A DNA stretch of 64,000 nucleotides from Actinomycetaceae bacterium (GCA_030530685.1 JAUMUM010000001.1:62001-126000), one strand, 5' to 3'; positions 36,074-45,492 are shown, numbered from the stretch's first letter. Translations and numbers: made by a program. Notes: generated from the letters alone by a model not told the origin.

Positions 36074-36751
36074 ATGTTCTTCTCCTTCTTGTCTCCGGGT
36101 GCGCTCAAGGATGTCCTTCCAGTGATCGAAGGCCTGACGCGTGGGCCGGGCAAGTCGCTCGTGCGTGCCAGCCTCCTGGCCGACGCCTTCCTCATCGTCC
36201 TGGGCCTGGTCGTGGCGCGCTATCAGCCCGGTTTCTTTTCCACGTTCCTGTTCATCGTCGCTTGCCTGCTCACCTGGGCGACGGCGATCTTCGCCGTGCG
36301 CACCCAACTCCTGGCCTCGCGCATCGACCGGTGGCGCGAGCAGGGAGGGGTGACCGTCGTCGAGCAGCCGACCGCTGACTCCGAACCTTCCGATTCCCAG
36401 GACTCTCCCGCAGGCCCCTTCCCCCTGGAGGCTATCGTCATCGACGAGGACGGCCGGCCCTACTCCTCTTCGTCCCAGCGCAGGCCCGCGGGATCGGGCG
36501 ACGAAGACCGCGCCCGGCTCGCCGCCGAACGCGAGCAGGCGGCGCGTCAGGCCGCCCAGCCCCGCGACACGTGGATGCCCGGTCTGGAAGCCGCCCAGCG
36601 CGCCGCCATCGCCGCTGCCGGCGGCCTCGTCAACGCCCCGTATCTCAAGGGCGATTTGCGCATAACCGTCGTCTCGGGGCTCATCTCAGCCTTGGCGATC
36701 CCCCTGGCCGCCTTCTTCTCGATCATCGCCTTCTTCGTTCTGCTTTTTTAG
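36074..36751 (+). CDS. Membrane protein with hydrophilic central region, function unknown
   Basis: 225-residue protein I do not recognise. Two membrane segments lie near residues 35-72 ([14 protein letters not shown] and [18 protein letters not shown]) and one long hydrophobic stretch at the C-terminus ([23 protein letters not shown]). Between them is a roughly 110-residue hydrophilic, Ser/Ala/Arg-rich segment likely to be cytosolic and partly disordered. No enzyme motif is seen. A 6-bp hairpin (36845-36860) lies downstream. The next gene, a bPH membrane protein, starts 128 bp on. Confidence 0.7.
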   Translation: MFFSFLSPGALKDVLPVIEGLTRGPGKSLVRASLLADAFLIVLGLVVARYQPGFFSTFLFIVACLLTWATAIFAVRTQLLASRIDRWREQGGVTVVEQPTADSEPSDSQDSPAGPFPLEAIVIDEDGRPYSSSSQRRPAGSGDEDRARLAAEREQAARQAAQPRDTWMPGLEAAQRAAIAAAGGLVNAPYLKGDLRITVVSGLISALAIPLAAFFSIIAFFVLLF

Positions 36752-36879
36752 CCCGGCTGATCGCCTCGGCGCGGGTGGCTCGCGCGGATCGGCGGCCCGC
36801 ACGGGCGGCATTGCCGCAAGCAGCACAGTATGTACTTGGATCCCCCGCCCACGCGGGCGGCGTGTGGCACGATAGGTCC

Positions 36880-37389
36880 ATGGCACTTTCACGAAAGCTT
36901 CTCGGCAAAGACGAGAAGATCATCATCCACATGCACGAGCACATCAAAAGACTCATCCCGAATATGGCGCTGTCACTTGTGCTCGTCGTGGCGATGATCC
37001 TCGCCTTCGTCTACCTCCCGGAAGGCTGGCGTCCCACGAGCACCTACGTCATCATCGCCGTCTTCCTCGTTGCCCTCTTCGTGGTCCTCATCATTCCCTG
37101 GCTCGTCTGGCTGACGTCGACGTACACCATCACGAACCGCCGCATCATCACGCGCAAGGGAATCTTCACGAAGACCGGGCACGACATCCCCCTGGCCCGC
37201 ATTTCCAACGTCGCCTACGAGCACGACTTCATCGACCGCTTCTTCAAAGCGGGCACCCTCGAGCTGCAGACCTCGGCCGACGATCCCCTCCCCCTTCACG
37301 ACATCCCCAACGTCGAGCAGGTCCATGTCATGCTCACCGACATGCTCTTCAGCGACCAGGCCCACCGCAACGACCCCCACGACATCTGA
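36880..37389 (+). CDS. Bacterial PH (bPH2/DUF304) membrane protein
   Basis: 169-residue protein with two membrane segments (LSLVLVVAMILAFVYL and YVIIAVFLVALFVVLIIPWLVWL) followed by a bacterial pleckstrin-homology domain: STYTITNRRIITRKGIFTKTGHDIPLARISNV is the hallmark opening. Members of this family are common in actinobacteria and of unknown function; they probably scaffold other proteins at the membrane. The stop shares one base with the start of the next gene (TGATG), so the two are coupled. Confidence 0.88.
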   Translation: MALSRKLLGKDEKIIIHMHEHIKRLIPNMALSLVLVVAMILAFVYLPEGWRPTSTYVIIAVFLVALFVVLIIPWLVWLTSTYTITNRRIITRKGIFTKTGHDIPLARISNVAYEHDFIDRFFKAGTLELQTSADDPLPLHDIPNVEQVHVMLTDMLFSDQAHRNDPHDI

Positions 37390-38120
37390 TGGCAAACTCA
37401 TTGGGCAGATTCGCCAAGGAATTCGCGATGGCACTCGTCAAGTCCGTGGTGGACTCGCGAACGTCGACGCGAGGCTCGGGCAATCGATCGTCGTCGGGTG
37501 GGCAGCGTTCCGACTCGCAGCGATCGAGTGCGGGCTCGAAGCCCGCCACAGGCAAGTCATCGACGCGTTCGACGAAGCCCAAGGCGCCGTCGGAGTCCGC
37601 GAAGCCCACACCCCCGGGCAGGCGTGAGGCGGCCGTGGATCGCGGGGCCGTGGCCGGTGGCACGCAGACGGCGCGCACGACGGCGCAGCTTCCCGGCCCC
37701 GGTGACATCCCCAAGGTCTTCTCGGTCGCTGACCTGGGAATGCCAGACTTCGAGTACGCGCCGGATGCAAACTCCCGCCCCGACCCGGGCGAGGTCGTCT
37801 GGACCTGGGTGCCCTACGAGGAGGACCGTTCTCAGGGCAAGGACAGGCCGGTCGTCGTCGTGGCCGAATGCGAGGGGCGCATCGTCTTCGCCCAACTGAC
37901 GTCCAAGGATCACGACGCCGTCGCGAGCCGCGAGGCCCGTAGCGGACGCATGTGGGTCGACGTCGGTGCAGGATCGTGGGATCGCCAGGGGCGTCCGTCC
38001 GAGGCCCGCATCGACCGCCTGCTGTGTGTGCACCCGGATCAGATGCGCAGGGAGGGCGGGCACCTGGATGAATCGCGTTTCACAGAAGTCATCGCGGCGA
38101 TCCGCGCCTTTCACGGGTGA
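37389..38120 (+). CDS. PemK/MazF-fold protein with disordered N-terminus
   Basis: 243-residue protein. Residues 1-115 are Ser/Arg/Lys/Pro-rich and probably disordered. Residues 125-243 look like the PemK/MazF SH3-like barrel: PGEVVWTWVPYEEDRSQGKDRPVVVV, RIVFAQLTSKDHD, then WDRQGRPSEARIDRLLCVHP. MazF toxins are mRNA interferases, but there is no antitoxin gene beside this one. Instead it is coupled to a membrane bPH protein, so a classical toxin-antitoxin role is doubtful. rpsT follows 150 bp later. Confidence 0.75.
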   Translation: MANSLGRFAKEFAMALVKSVVDSRTSTRGSGNRSSSGGQRSDSQRSSAGSKPATGKSSTRSTKPKAPSESAKPTPPGRREAAVDRGAVAGGTQTARTTAQLPGPGDIPKVFSVADLGMPDFEYAPDANSRPDPGEVVWTWVPYEEDRSQGKDRPVVVVAECEGRIVFAQLTSKDHDAVASREARSGRMWVDVGAGSWDRQGRPSEARIDRLLCVHPDQMRREGGHLDESRFTEVIAAIRAFHG

Positions 38121-38127
38121 GTTCTGG

Positions 38128-38133
38128 TAATCT
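38128..38133 (+). promoter_or_regulatory. Putative -10 box of rpsT
   Basis: TAATCT preceded by TGG (extended -10 like) some 137 bases before the rpsT start. A 6-bp hairpin (38140-38162) lies in the leader, a plausible site for S20 feedback, but that is inference. Confidence 0.4.
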
Positions 38134-38270
38134 CTTTGCCTGGACTTCAGGTGCAGGTCCAGCCAAAGGCGCTTCACGGGAACCCCACTTCCCTCTCCCG
38201 CCGGCGGCGAATCCCTCACCGACCATGAACATTCATCGCCATCGCGGCGATCGAGTTGAAAGTAGAACAC

Positions 38271-38543
38271 GTGGCAAACATCAAGTCGCAGAAGAAGCGC
38301 ATTCTCACCAACGAGAAGCGCCGCCTCCGCAACCAGGCGGTCAAGTCCGAGCTGAAGACCTACGTGCGCAAGACGCGCGAAGCCATCGCCACCGGCGATG
38401 CCGAGGCCGCCGAAGCTGCCCTTCGCGTGGCCGGCAAGAAGCTCGACAAGGCCGTCTCCAAGGGTGTCATCCACAAGAATCAGGCTGCCAACCGCAAGTC
38501 CAAGCTCGCGGTTCAGGTCGCCAAGCTGAGCAAGTCCAGCTAG
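38271..38543 (+). CDS. rpsT: 30S ribosomal protein S20
   Basis: 90-residue S20, a helical 16S rRNA-binding protein. It begins [21 protein letters not shown], the family hallmark, from a GTG at 38271. A weak GAAAG ribosome binding site lies upstream; the ATG at 38256 would add five atypical residues. It is a single-gene transcript closed by a strong terminator, as is usual for rpsT. It lies apart from holA, its common neighbour, because pntAB and two HAD genes intervene. Confidence 0.96.
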   Translation: MANIKSQKKRILTNEKRRLRNQAVKSELKTYVRKTREAIATGDAEAAEAALRVAGKKLDKAVSKGVIHKNQAANRKSKLAVQVAKLSKSS

Positions 38544-38560
38544 GCGCGCAGCATTCGAAC

Positions 38561-38590
38561 GAAGGCGGCGGGGCTCTCGCCGCCTTTCGT
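38561..38590 (+). terminator. rpsT terminator
   Basis: Stem AAGGCGGCG/CGCCGCCTT (9 bp, plus a possible G-U) with a 7-base loop, then TTCGTCG. It starts 18 bases after the rpsT stop. Confidence 0.75.
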
Positions 38591-38636
38591 CGTGCCCTCA
38601 TTTCCGCCGGCACGAGTCCGCGAATCGCATAACGGT

Positions 38637-38673
38637 GCGGCCGAAAGACGGCGCGGAGCGGCCGAAAGACGGC
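38637..38673. repeat. Tandem GCGGCCGAAAGACGGC repeat
   Basis: Two exact 16-bp copies at 38637-38652 and 38658-38673, between rpsT and the HAD gene that converges on it. Confidence 0.85.
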
Positions 38674-38682
38674 ACCTTCCCA

Positions 38683-39492
38683 TCAGCTCGGCACCAGGCC
38701 CAGCCCAATCAGCGCCTCGGCCAGGCCGTCATCGTCGACGGAGGAAGTGACGAGGTCGGCCACGGCCTTTACCTCGTCGGCACCGTTGCCCATGGCCACG
38801 CCCAGGCCCGCCTGGCTCAGGATCTGAAGGTCATTGGACGAATCGCCGATCGCAATCGTGTGCTCCACAGGCACGCCCGCGTAGGAGGCCGCCTGGAGAA
38901 GCCCGCTGCCCTTGTCCGCCCCGCGGATGAGGATCTCGCCCGCAGTACCGGAACTCGACTCCGAGGAACCGGCGATGACCTTGAATCTCGCGCCGAAGAG
39001 CCCGGCCAGGTCGCCCACGCTCACGCCGGCGTCGGCCGGAATGACGAAGGTTCCCTTGGAGGCCGAATCCGGCAGTCCGTCCGCCAGCGACGGCCTGACG
39101 AGCCGTTCGTAGTCCCCCCAACGCGATCCGTCGCCGACGAAGACGTCCATGAATCCCGGCGCCTGCCACATGCCCTCCGGAGACTGCCACAACCAGAGCA
39201 CGCCGAGCCGGTCGAGCTCGGCCGACACCTCCTCAATGTCCCGCCGCGCGATCCGCTCGTCGGCCACGACCTCACTGCCCACGCGCACGTAGGCGCCGCT
39301 GCCCGCGATGATCCCGCTGAAGCCGAGATCCCATATCCACGGGTAGATCTCCGGCAGAGATCGCCCCGTCGCGAGCATGAGCCCGTGCCCTGCCCGCGCA
39401 ATGGCCGGCAGGATGTGCCGCGCCGATTCGGGCACACGCTGCCAGCGATCGAGCAGGGTCCCGTCGACGTCAATGAATACGAGGCGCTCCAT
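38683..39492 (-). CDS. Cof-type HAD-IIB phosphatase (copy 1)
   Basis: 269-residue HAD phosphatase. Motif I FIDVDGTLLD at residues 5-14, motif II in LATGRS, motif III Lys in RGADKGSGL and motif IV AIGDSSNDL are complete, with a C2 cap domain between. Such enzymes dephosphorylate sugar phosphates or other small metabolites; the substrate is unknown. It is a close paralogue of the next gene (for example GRSLPEIYPWIWDLGFSGII against GRSLPDVYPWLWDLGFLGII), so the pair arose by tandem duplication. GATAAT lies six bases before its ATG. Confidence 0.9.
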   Translation of the reverse strand: MERLVFIDVDGTLLDRWQRVPESARHILPAIARAGHGLMLATGRSLPEIYPWIWDLGFSGIIAGSGAYVRVGSEVVADERIARRDIEEVSAELDRLGVLWLWQSPEGMWQAPGFMDVFVGDGSRWGDYERLVRPSLADGLPDSASKGTFVIPADAGVSVGDLAGLFGARFKVIAGSSESSSGTAGEILIRGADKGSGLLQAASYAGVPVEHTIAIGDSSNDLQILSQAGLGVAMGNGADEVKAVADLVTSSVDDDGLAEALIGLGLVPS

Positions 39493-39498
39493 GGAGGC

Positions 39499-39504
39499 AT
39501 TATC
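39499..39504 (-). promoter_or_regulatory. Putative -10 box of HAD copy 1 (leaderless)
   Basis: GATAAT, six bases (GCCTCC), ATG at 39492. Confidence 0.5.
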
Positions 39505-39590
39505 CTATAGCCACCGCAGCCAAAGCCTGGCGGCCCGCCATGAGGACCGAAGCGCCAAGACGGCGGGCCTCGGCTCGTGCACGCGGCCCC

Positions 39591-40412
39591 TTACCCCAGC
39601 ACGCCGAGCCGTTCGAGCGCCGCGGCCAGGCCGCCGTCATCGGCGGACGAGGTGACCATGTCGGCGGCGGCCTTGACCTCCTCGGGCGCGTCGGCCATGG
39701 CGATTCCCACGCCAGCTGCCCCGAGCACTTCGAGGTCGTTGATCGAGTCACCGATCGCGATCGTCTGCCCGACGTCCAATCCCAGGTGCGCCGCCGCCTC
39801 GTGCAGGCCGGTTGCCTTGCTGACGCCATCGAGCAGCACCTCACCCACGCAGCCTGCCCTCCCCTGAGTCGTTCCCGGGACGACGCGCAGTCCCCGCCCG
39901 ATATCGTCGGCGAGATCCCGAAGGGTGACGGCACTACCCGCGGGAATGAGGAAGGTGCACTTCGACGCGGACTCGATCGGCCCCCGGCTCACAAAGGCAG
40001 TGACCTGCTCGGCGTACTCGGCCCACGGGGAGCCGCCGCGAAGCCCGCGGCCGGCCGTGAAGACCTCGACGAAGTTGGCCGAGACGGAGAAGGCCTCGGG
40101 GCCTTGCCAGACCCACGCGATGCCGTAACGGTCGAAGTCCGCGTTGATGCGCGCAATGCGCTCGCCGTCGATGCGCCTATCGGTGATGACGTCGGCGCCC
40201 ACTCGTACGTATGCCCCGGCGCCGCCGATGATGCCTAAGAAGCCGAGGTCCCACAGCCACGGGTAGACATCGGGCAGAGAGCGGCCCGTGCACAGCATGA
40301 GCGTGTGGCCTGCGCGCTCGGCCTCGGCCAGCGCCACGCGAGCCGATTCGGGCACCCGGTGCCGGGAATCGAGCAGGGTGCCATCAATGTCGACGAGTAT
40401 CAGTCTCTTCAC
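39591..40412 (-). CDS. Cof-type HAD-IIB phosphatase (copy 2)
   Basis: 273-residue paralogue of the preceding gene. Motif I LVDIDGTLLD, motif II LCTGRS and motif IV AIGDSINDL are intact. The cap domain differs more from copy 1 than the core does, so the two may have split substrates. The GTG at 40412 has TAGGCT six bases upstream and no ribosome binding site, so each copy seems to have its own leaderless promoter even though they run in the same direction. Confidence 0.9.
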   Translation of the reverse strand: MKRLILVDIDGTLLDSRHRVPESARVALAEAERAGHTLMLCTGRSLPDVYPWLWDLGFLGIIGGAGAYVRVGADVITDRRIDGERIARINADFDRYGIAWVWQGPEAFSVSANFVEVFTAGRGLRGGSPWAEYAEQVTAFVSRGPIESASKCTFLIPAGSAVTLRDLADDIGRGLRVVPGTTQGRAGCVGEVLLDGVSKATGLHEAAAHLGLDVGQTIAIGDSINDLEVLGAAGVGIAMADAPEEVKAAADMVTSSADDGGLAAALERLGVLG

Positions 40413-40418
40413 ATGCTC

Positions 40419-40424
40419 AGCCTA
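40419..40424 (-). promoter_or_regulatory. Putative -10 box of HAD copy 2 (leaderless)
   Basis: TAGGCT, six bases (GAGCAT), GTG at 40412. Confidence 0.5.
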
Positions 40425-40717
40425 TTGGCTCGCGGCCCGCCACGGCAGCGTCACGCGGGGTAATTCGGGCAGTCGGCGTCGCGCGGGCACCCGTGTCGCG
40501 CGGGCGTGGCAGCCGCTCTCGGATAATCTCGGCGAGGTTGTCGAGCACGAGCCGCGCTGACGCTCGTTCCGGCTGTGAGGCGGCAGCCACAGACTGGCGC
40601 GCCCACCGGTAACACCAACCACCGGCGGCACCAACCCCATTGCGACACCAACCACCGGCGGCCGCAGGCGTAAACCTGCGGCCGCGCAATGGCGCGCCTA
40701 CCGGCAGCAGCACTCGC
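40425..40717. repeat. Gene-free stretch with degenerate direct repeats and a hairpin
   Basis: No gene is supported between pntB and HAD copy 2. It contains two copies of ACACCAACCACCGGCGG (about 40612 and 40645) and related CACCAACC units. The only structured signal is the hairpin listed next. Confidence 0.6.
40658..40685 (-). terminator. Hairpin downstream of pntB
   Basis: Perfect 11-bp stem GCGGCCGCAGG with a 6-base loop, 33 bases past the pntB stop. It has no U-run; probable terminator or mRNA 3'-end stabiliser for pntAB. Confidence 0.6.
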
Positions 40718-42172
40718 CTACAGGTTGGCGATGATCTCCTCGACGGACTTCTTCGCGTCGCCCAGCAGCATCTGGGTGTTCTCCTTGAAGAACAGCGGGT
40801 TCTGGACGCCCGCGTACCCGACGTTGCCCATCGAGCGCTTGAAGACGATGACGTTGGCCGCCTCCCACACGTGGAGCACCGGCATGCCGGCGATCGGCGA
40901 GCCCGGCTCCTGCGCGGCGGGGTTGACCGTGTCATTGGCGCCAATGACCAGCACGACATCGGTTTCCGCGAGGTCGTCATTGATCTCGTCCATCTCCAGG
41001 ACGATGTCGTAGGGGACTTTCGCCTCGGCCAGTAGCACGTTCATGTGCCCCGGAAGGCGCCCCGCCACGGGGTGGATGCCGAAGCGTACGTCCACACCGG
41101 CCTCGCGGAGCTTCTTCGTCAGGTCCGCCACCGGGTACTGCGCCTGCGCGACGGCCATGCCATACCCGGGCGTGATGACGACGGAGTCGGCGCCCTTGAG
41201 CATCTGCGCGAGGTCGGCCGCACCGATCTCGCGGTGCTCGCCGTAGTCCCTATCGCCGCCCGACGTCGCCGCGCCATCGGAGCCGAAGCCGCCGAGGATG
41301 ACGGAGACGAAGGAACGATTCATCGCCTGGCACATGATGTAGGACAGGTAGGCACCCGAGGAGCCCACGAGGGCTCCCGTGATGATGAGCAGGTCGTTGC
41401 CCAGCGTGAAGCCAGCCATGGCGGCGGCCCAGCCCGAGTAGGAGTTGAGCATCGAGACGACGACAGGCATGTCGCCGCCCCCGATGGCCAGCACGAGGTG
41501 CGCGCCGAGGGCCAGGGAAATGATCGTCAGCAAGATGAGCGGGATAAAGCCGGAGCCGACCGTGCGCGTCGAAGCGAACCAGACGATGAGCACGATCGAA
41601 GCGATGATCGCGCCGAGGTTGAGCCAGTTGCGCCCCGGCAGGGTCAACGGCGAGCCCTTGATTCGCGCCGAGAGCTTGAGGAAGGCCACGATCGAGCCCG
41701 TGAAGGTCACCGCGCCGATGAAGACGGCCAGGCCGACCTCGCCCATGTGGAAGGCGTTGTCCGGCGAGTCGCTTCCGGGTGCGTCGATGAAGGAGTTGTA
41801 GCCGACGAGGACGGCTGCCAGGCCGACGAAGGAGTGCAGGAGCGCAATGAGCTCCGGCATGCCCGTCATCTCGACCTTGCGCGCCCGCCAGATTCCGACG
41901 ACGGCGCCGACTGCCATTGCCAGGGCAATGAGCAGGAAGGTCAGGGCTCCCGCGCCCGCACCGTGTGCCACCGAAACCCAGATCGTCGCGACGAGCGCGA
42001 AGGCCATGCCCACGACGCCCAGGAGGTTGCCGCGGCTCGCCGTCGTCTGCTTGGACAGGCCGGCGAGCGCGAGGATGAAGAGGATCGCCGCCACAACGTA
42101 GGCAAGCGACTGGAAACTCTGCGCGAAATCATTCGATTGCGCGGCCACTGCGGCCACTGTCGTAGGTTCCAT
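40718..42172 (-). CDS. pntB: NAD(P) transhydrogenase subunit beta
   Basis: 484-residue membrane subunit of the proton-translocating transhydrogenase, which makes NADPH from NADH. About nine membrane segments (residues 1-275) are followed by the NADP-binding domain [40 protein letters not shown] and [13 protein letters not shown]. It starts six bases after the pntA stop; both form one operon. Confidence 0.97.
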   Translation of the reverse strand: MEPTTVAAVAAQSNDFAQSFQSLAYVVAAILFILALAGLSKQTTASRGNLLGVVGMAFALVATIWVSVAHGAGAGALTFLLIALAMAVGAVVGIWRARKVEMTGMPELIALLHSFVGLAAVLVGYNSFIDAPGSDSPDNAFHMGEVGLAVFIGAVTFTGSIVAFLKLSARIKGSPLTLPGRNWLNLGAIIASIVLIVWFASTRTVGSGFIPLILLTIISLALGAHLVLAIGGGDMPVVVSMLNSYSGWAAAMAGFTLGNDLLIITGALVGSSGAYLSYIMCQAMNRSFVSVILGGFGSDGAATSGGDRDYGEHREIGAADLAQMLKGADSVVITPGYGMAVAQAQYPVADLTKKLREAGVDVRFGIHPVAGRLPGHMNVLLAEAKVPYDIVLEMDEINDDLAETDVVLVIGANDTVNPAAQEPGSPIAGMPVLHVWEAANVIVFKRSMGNVGYAGVQNPLFFKENTQMLLGDAKKSVEEIIANL

Positions 42173-42178
42173 CGTCCA

Positions 42179-43711
42179 TCAGCTCCTCTGGAACATGTTG
42201 AGCATCCGGTGTGTGACCGTGAAGCCGCCAAATATGTTGATCGATGCCACCACCGTGGCGATCATCGCGAGCACCTGGATCCACACGTTGTCGACTCCGA
42301 GCTGGAGCACGGCCCCGACCACGATGATTCCCGAGATGGCGTTGGTCACCGACATGAGCGGCGTGTGCAGGGAGTGGGTGACGTTCGTGATGACGTAGAA
42401 ACCGACGACCACCGCGAGAGCGAAGACGATGAAGTGGCTTTGCATATCGGCGGGCGCCGAGAGGATGAGCCAGGCGAAAACGCCCACGGCCGCCACCTTC
42501 CACAGCAGGCTCTTCCAGTTCCTGCCAGCGGGCGTTTCCTCGGCGGCCGGGGCCTGTTCGGGCTGAGGCTCCGGCGCGGCCGGTGCGGCGGAGACCTTGA
42601 CCGGAGGCGGGGGCCACATGGCCTGGCCGTCCAGGGTGACGGTCACGCCACGGACGATCTCGTCGTCCATGTCGAGCGTGAGGACGCCGTTCTTTTCCGG
42701 CGTCGTCAGCTTGAAGAAGTTGACGACGTTCTGGCCGAAGAGTTGCGAGGCCTGGCCGGGAAGACGGCCCGAAAGATCCGTGTAGCCGATGATCGTCACG
42801 CCATTATCGGTGCGGTGGACCTCGCCGGGGCGCGTGAGTTCGCAGTTGCCGCCGGTGGCCGCACCCATGTCGACGATGACCGATCCGGGCTTCATGGCCG
42901 CGACGGCCTCGGCCGTGATGAGGAGCGGCGCGGCCTTGCCCGGGATCTGGGCCGTCGTGATGACGATGTCGGCCTTTGCCGCCTGCTCCGTGTAAACCTT
43001 GAGCGCGAGCGCCTCCTGTTCGGCCGTCATGGCGCGCGCGTAGCCGTCGGCCGACTCCTGCTTGACGGGGATTTCGACGAAGTCGCCGCCCATCGACTTG
43101 ACCTGCTCGCCCACCTCGGGCCGCACGTCCGTCGCCTTGACGACGGCGCCCAGCGAGTTGGCCGTACCGATGGCCGCCAGACCCGCAACGCCGGCGCCGA
43201 TGACGTAGACGGTTGCGGGCGGGACCTTGCCCGCGGCCGTGACCTGACCGGTGAAGAGCCTACCGAAGACGTTGGCGGCTTCGACCACCGCACGGTACCC
43301 CGCGACGTTGGCCATGGACGAGCGGACGTCGAGCGATTGGGCGCGCGAGATGCGCGGGACGGCGTCCATGGCGAGCGCCGTGATGCCCATCTCGCTAAAG
43401 ACGTCGATGTCGGAGGCCTTGGCCCCCGGGTCCAGGCGTGAAATGAGCGTGGCGCCGGATTTGATCAGCGCTAGTTCCATATCCGAGGGGGTTTCCAGAC
43501 ACGTGACGATGTCCGCCCCCCATGCCTGCTCTTTGGTCACGATCTGCGCACCCGCGTCGCGGTACAGCTCATCGGGGTAGCTGGCCGCGCTTCCGGCGTC
43601 CTTTTCGACGCAGACCGTGTAGCCGAGCTTGATGAGTTTGCCGACGGTGTCCGGGGTGGCAGCAACTAGGGATTCCCCTACGCGGGGCTCCTTGGGTACG
43701 CCGATGAGCAC
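42179..43711 (-). CDS. pntA: NAD(P) transhydrogenase subunit alpha
   Basis: 510-residue single-chain alpha subunit: NAD-binding domain I ([24 protein letters not shown] near residue 170) fused to a C-terminal part with about three to four membrane segments, so PntAA and PntAB are not split. A Pro/Ala/Glu-rich linker (about residues 375-400) joins them. The GTG at 43711 follows GAGGAG at good spacing. A 760-bp repeat-rich stretch lies upstream. Confidence 0.97.
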   Translation of the reverse strand: MLIGVPKEPRVGESLVAATPDTVGKLIKLGYTVCVEKDAGSAASYPDELYRDAGAQIVTKEQAWGADIVTCLETPSDMELALIKSGATLISRLDPGAKASDIDVFSEMGITALAMDAVPRISRAQSLDVRSSMANVAGYRAVVEAANVFGRLFTGQVTAAGKVPPATVYVIGAGVAGLAAIGTANSLGAVVKATDVRPEVGEQVKSMGGDFVEIPVKQESADGYARAMTAEQEALALKVYTEQAAKADIVITTAQIPGKAAPLLITAEAVAAMKPGSVIVDMGAATGGNCELTRPGEVHRTDNGVTIIGYTDLSGRLPGQASQLFGQNVVNFFKLTTPEKNGVLTLDMDDEIVRGVTVTLDGQAMWPPPPVKVSAAPAAPEPQPEQAPAAEETPAGRNWKSLLWKVAAVGVFAWLILSAPADMQSHFIVFALAVVVGFYVITNVTHSLHTPLMSVTNAISGIIVVGAVLQLGVDNVWIQVLAMIATVVASINIFGGFTVTHRMLNMFQRS

Positions 43712-44472
43712 CTTGTCTCCTCACTTAACACTGTGTGCGCAATACTTAGCGCATATGCGGCCTCGCCTCTTATTACGATGGCAGCACGTCCTAGGATAAT
43801 CGTTTTGTCTAGGCGAACGCGATTGGGTACCACGAGGCCCGCTCGTTGGCTCAGGCTGCGCGCCGCTCGTCGGAGCGGTGTGCGCGCCGTCCGTTGCCGC
43901 GGGTTGCGCGCCGTCGACTTCGGTTTGGCACCCGCGTCCGGCTCGAGCGTGATGGCCGCCCGCAGGCACCACAGCTCGGCGTACCAACCGCTTGTCGCGG
44001 CATCGCCCTGATGCGCTGGGCCTGGCACCCAGGCCGGGCACGCCCCGCGTTGAGGTCCGACGCCGTTCATGTCCGCCACCGTCGACGCCCTTCAGGTCCC
44101 GCACGTCCCGCCTACCGGCAACGTCCTGTTTTCGCCCGGCACGCCGACACCGTGGCGATTCGTGGCCGGCAGACGCCGCATGATGAGCAGGCGGGAGCTC
44201 GGCGGACGGCGTCGCATTTTCCCGGCAGCACTGCGCCGATTCACTAGGCAGCCCTGCGCCATGTCGTCGAATGCGGCCGCATCGGGACTTCGGGCTCAGT
44301 GGCACTGTGAACTAGGCAGCCTACCAAGAGCCCGGACAATGCACGGGTGCTGCCGCCAGGCTTCGGGCACTCCCGCGCAGCGGCGCGTGCTGCCGCCAGG
44401 CTTCGATCGGTCCCGTCGGCTGCTTTCAGTCCCTGCCGCGGGCACCCGGCGAGCGCGGCCTTTCCCCGAGCT
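43712..44472. repeat. 760-bp gene-free region with degenerate short repeats
   Basis: No credible gene: the open frames here have no recognisable product and no start signals. The region holds several short degenerate direct repeats: three spaced TGCGCGCCG units (43857-43913), ACTAGGCAGCC twice (about 44243 and 44310), and the two repeats listed next. Near pntA, CCTAG and CTAGG flank ATAATCGTTTTGT (about 43790-43815), a possible operator. It looks like decaying or slippage-prone DNA. Confidence 0.55.
44347..44405. repeat. Direct repeat GTGCTGCCGCCAGGCTTCG
   Basis: Exact 19-bp copies at 44347-44365 and 44387-44405, period 40, just beyond the holA 3' end. Confidence 0.85.
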
Positions 44473-44486
44473 TCAGTCCCTGCCGC
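44422..44486. repeat. Duplicated holA 3' end
   Basis: TTCAGTCCCTGCCGC occurs at the holA stop (about 44472-44486) and again about 47 bp downstream (44425-44439). The copy carries the TCA complement of the stop codon. Confidence 0.8.
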
Positions 44487-45486
44487 ACGCGGCGGCAACC
44501 CTGAGGATCGCTCGCTCGAGGGCGAACTCGGGGTCGCGGGAGGCGCCCTTGACTTCGGCGTCGGCCTGCGCGACGGCCAGGATCGCCCGGGCCAGGCCTT
44601 CGCTCGTCCACGATCGCAGGGCTCGCTGGGCCCGTTCTCGCTGCCACGGTGCCATGGTGGGGTCGCCCTCGCGCGGCGTCTTGCTTCGCTGGCCGAGCAC
44701 GGTTGCCAGCTGGCGGAGCTTGGCCGCCAGGGCCGCGACGATGGGTACGGCCGCGGTCCCGGTGGCCAGTGCGTGCCTGGCCAGAGCGATGGCCTGCCCC
44801 GCTTGACCGGCGATCGCGGCGTCGGCCACGGCGAACTGCGTCGCCTCGATTCGGCCCGCGTAGTAGGTGCGCACGGCAGTCTCATCGATCGCGCCCTCGA
44901 CGTCAGCCAGCAACTGAGACGTGGCGGCGAGCAGTTCACCCGTGTCGCGGCCCAGGGCGTCGACCAGAGCCTCGACGGCGCCGCGGGTCATCTTCCGGCC
45001 GGCCCTGGCGGCGTCGGCGCGCACGAGCTCGGCCTTGTCCGCATCCGACTTGACGGCCGGGATGTCGCAGCGCTGGTAGCCGGCCGCCACGATGGCGTCG
45101 AGGAGTTTCTTGCCGCGGTTGCCGCCCTCGTGCCGGGCGATGAGGACGACGTCGTCCTGCGGGTCCGAGACATAGGCGAGGGCCTCGCTTAAGAAGGCGT
45201 CGTTCATTTTGTTCAGGCGCGTGGCCACGAGGAGGCGGGGCTCGCCGAAAAGTGACGGGCTCGTGAGCGTGGAGATGCGGCCGGGCGCGTAGGTTTCCGC
45301 GTCGATCCTCGTGATGGCGGTTTCGCCGTCGCGCTGCCTGGCCAGGTCAAGGAGGCGCTGCACGGCCCGGTCCCCCAGGATTGGCTCACCCACGACGAGC
45401 AGAACGACGGGGGCGAGTTCGAGCCGATCCCACGCCGGGCCGGTGGGCGTCTTCCGCTTGCTGGATTTGCTCTGCCGCGCAGCCAT
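44473..45486 (-). CDS. holA: DNA polymerase III subunit delta
   Basis: 337-residue clamp-loader delta subunit, which opens the beta clamp. The family core is visible as VLLVVGEPILGDRAVQRLL near the N-terminus, DAETYAPGRISTLTSPSLFGEPRLLV, and the AAA-like domains, followed by the C-terminal collar (AIAGQAGQAIALARHAL). It begins MAARQSKSSKRKTP at 45486. CATACT lies six bases upstream, so its transcript may be leaderless despite its place after comEC. Synteny with comEC/comEA supports the call. Confidence 0.9.
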   Translation of the reverse strand: MAARQSKSSKRKTPTGPAWDRLELAPVVLLVVGEPILGDRAVQRLLDLARQRDGETAITRIDAETYAPGRISTLTSPSLFGEPRLLVATRLNKMNDAFLSEALAYVSDPQDDVVLIARHEGGNRGKKLLDAIVAAGYQRCDIPAVKSDADKAELVRADAARAGRKMTRGAVEALVDALGRDTGELLAATSQLLADVEGAIDETAVRTYYAGRIEATQFAVADAAIAGQAGQAIALARHALATGTAAVPIVAALAAKLRQLATVLGQRSKTPREGDPTMAPWQRERAQRALRSWTSEGLARAILAVAQADAEVKGASRDPEFALERAILRVAAACGRD

Positions 45487-45492
45487 GGGTCA

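Noticed and set aside
40600-40665. Spaced repeats that might be a CRISPR array
   Set aside because: There are only two imperfect copies of about 17 bp with no regular spacers, and no cas genes are nearby.
40417-40980. A 187-codon frame on the - strand running from pntB into the repeat-rich gap
   Set aside because: Its first two-thirds are an out-of-frame reading of pntB and the rest is repeats. There is no ribosome binding site.
41045-43441. A 798-codon open frame on the + strand
   Set aside because: It is antisense to pntA and pntB and reads as Arg/Asp/His-rich low complexity, typical of the complementary frame of a GC-rich gene.
43721-44305. Open frames of 90-190 codons on both strands in the pntA-holA gap
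   Set aside because: Products are Arg/Pro/Ala-rich, overlap one another on both strands, lack start signals and are interrupted by direct repeats.
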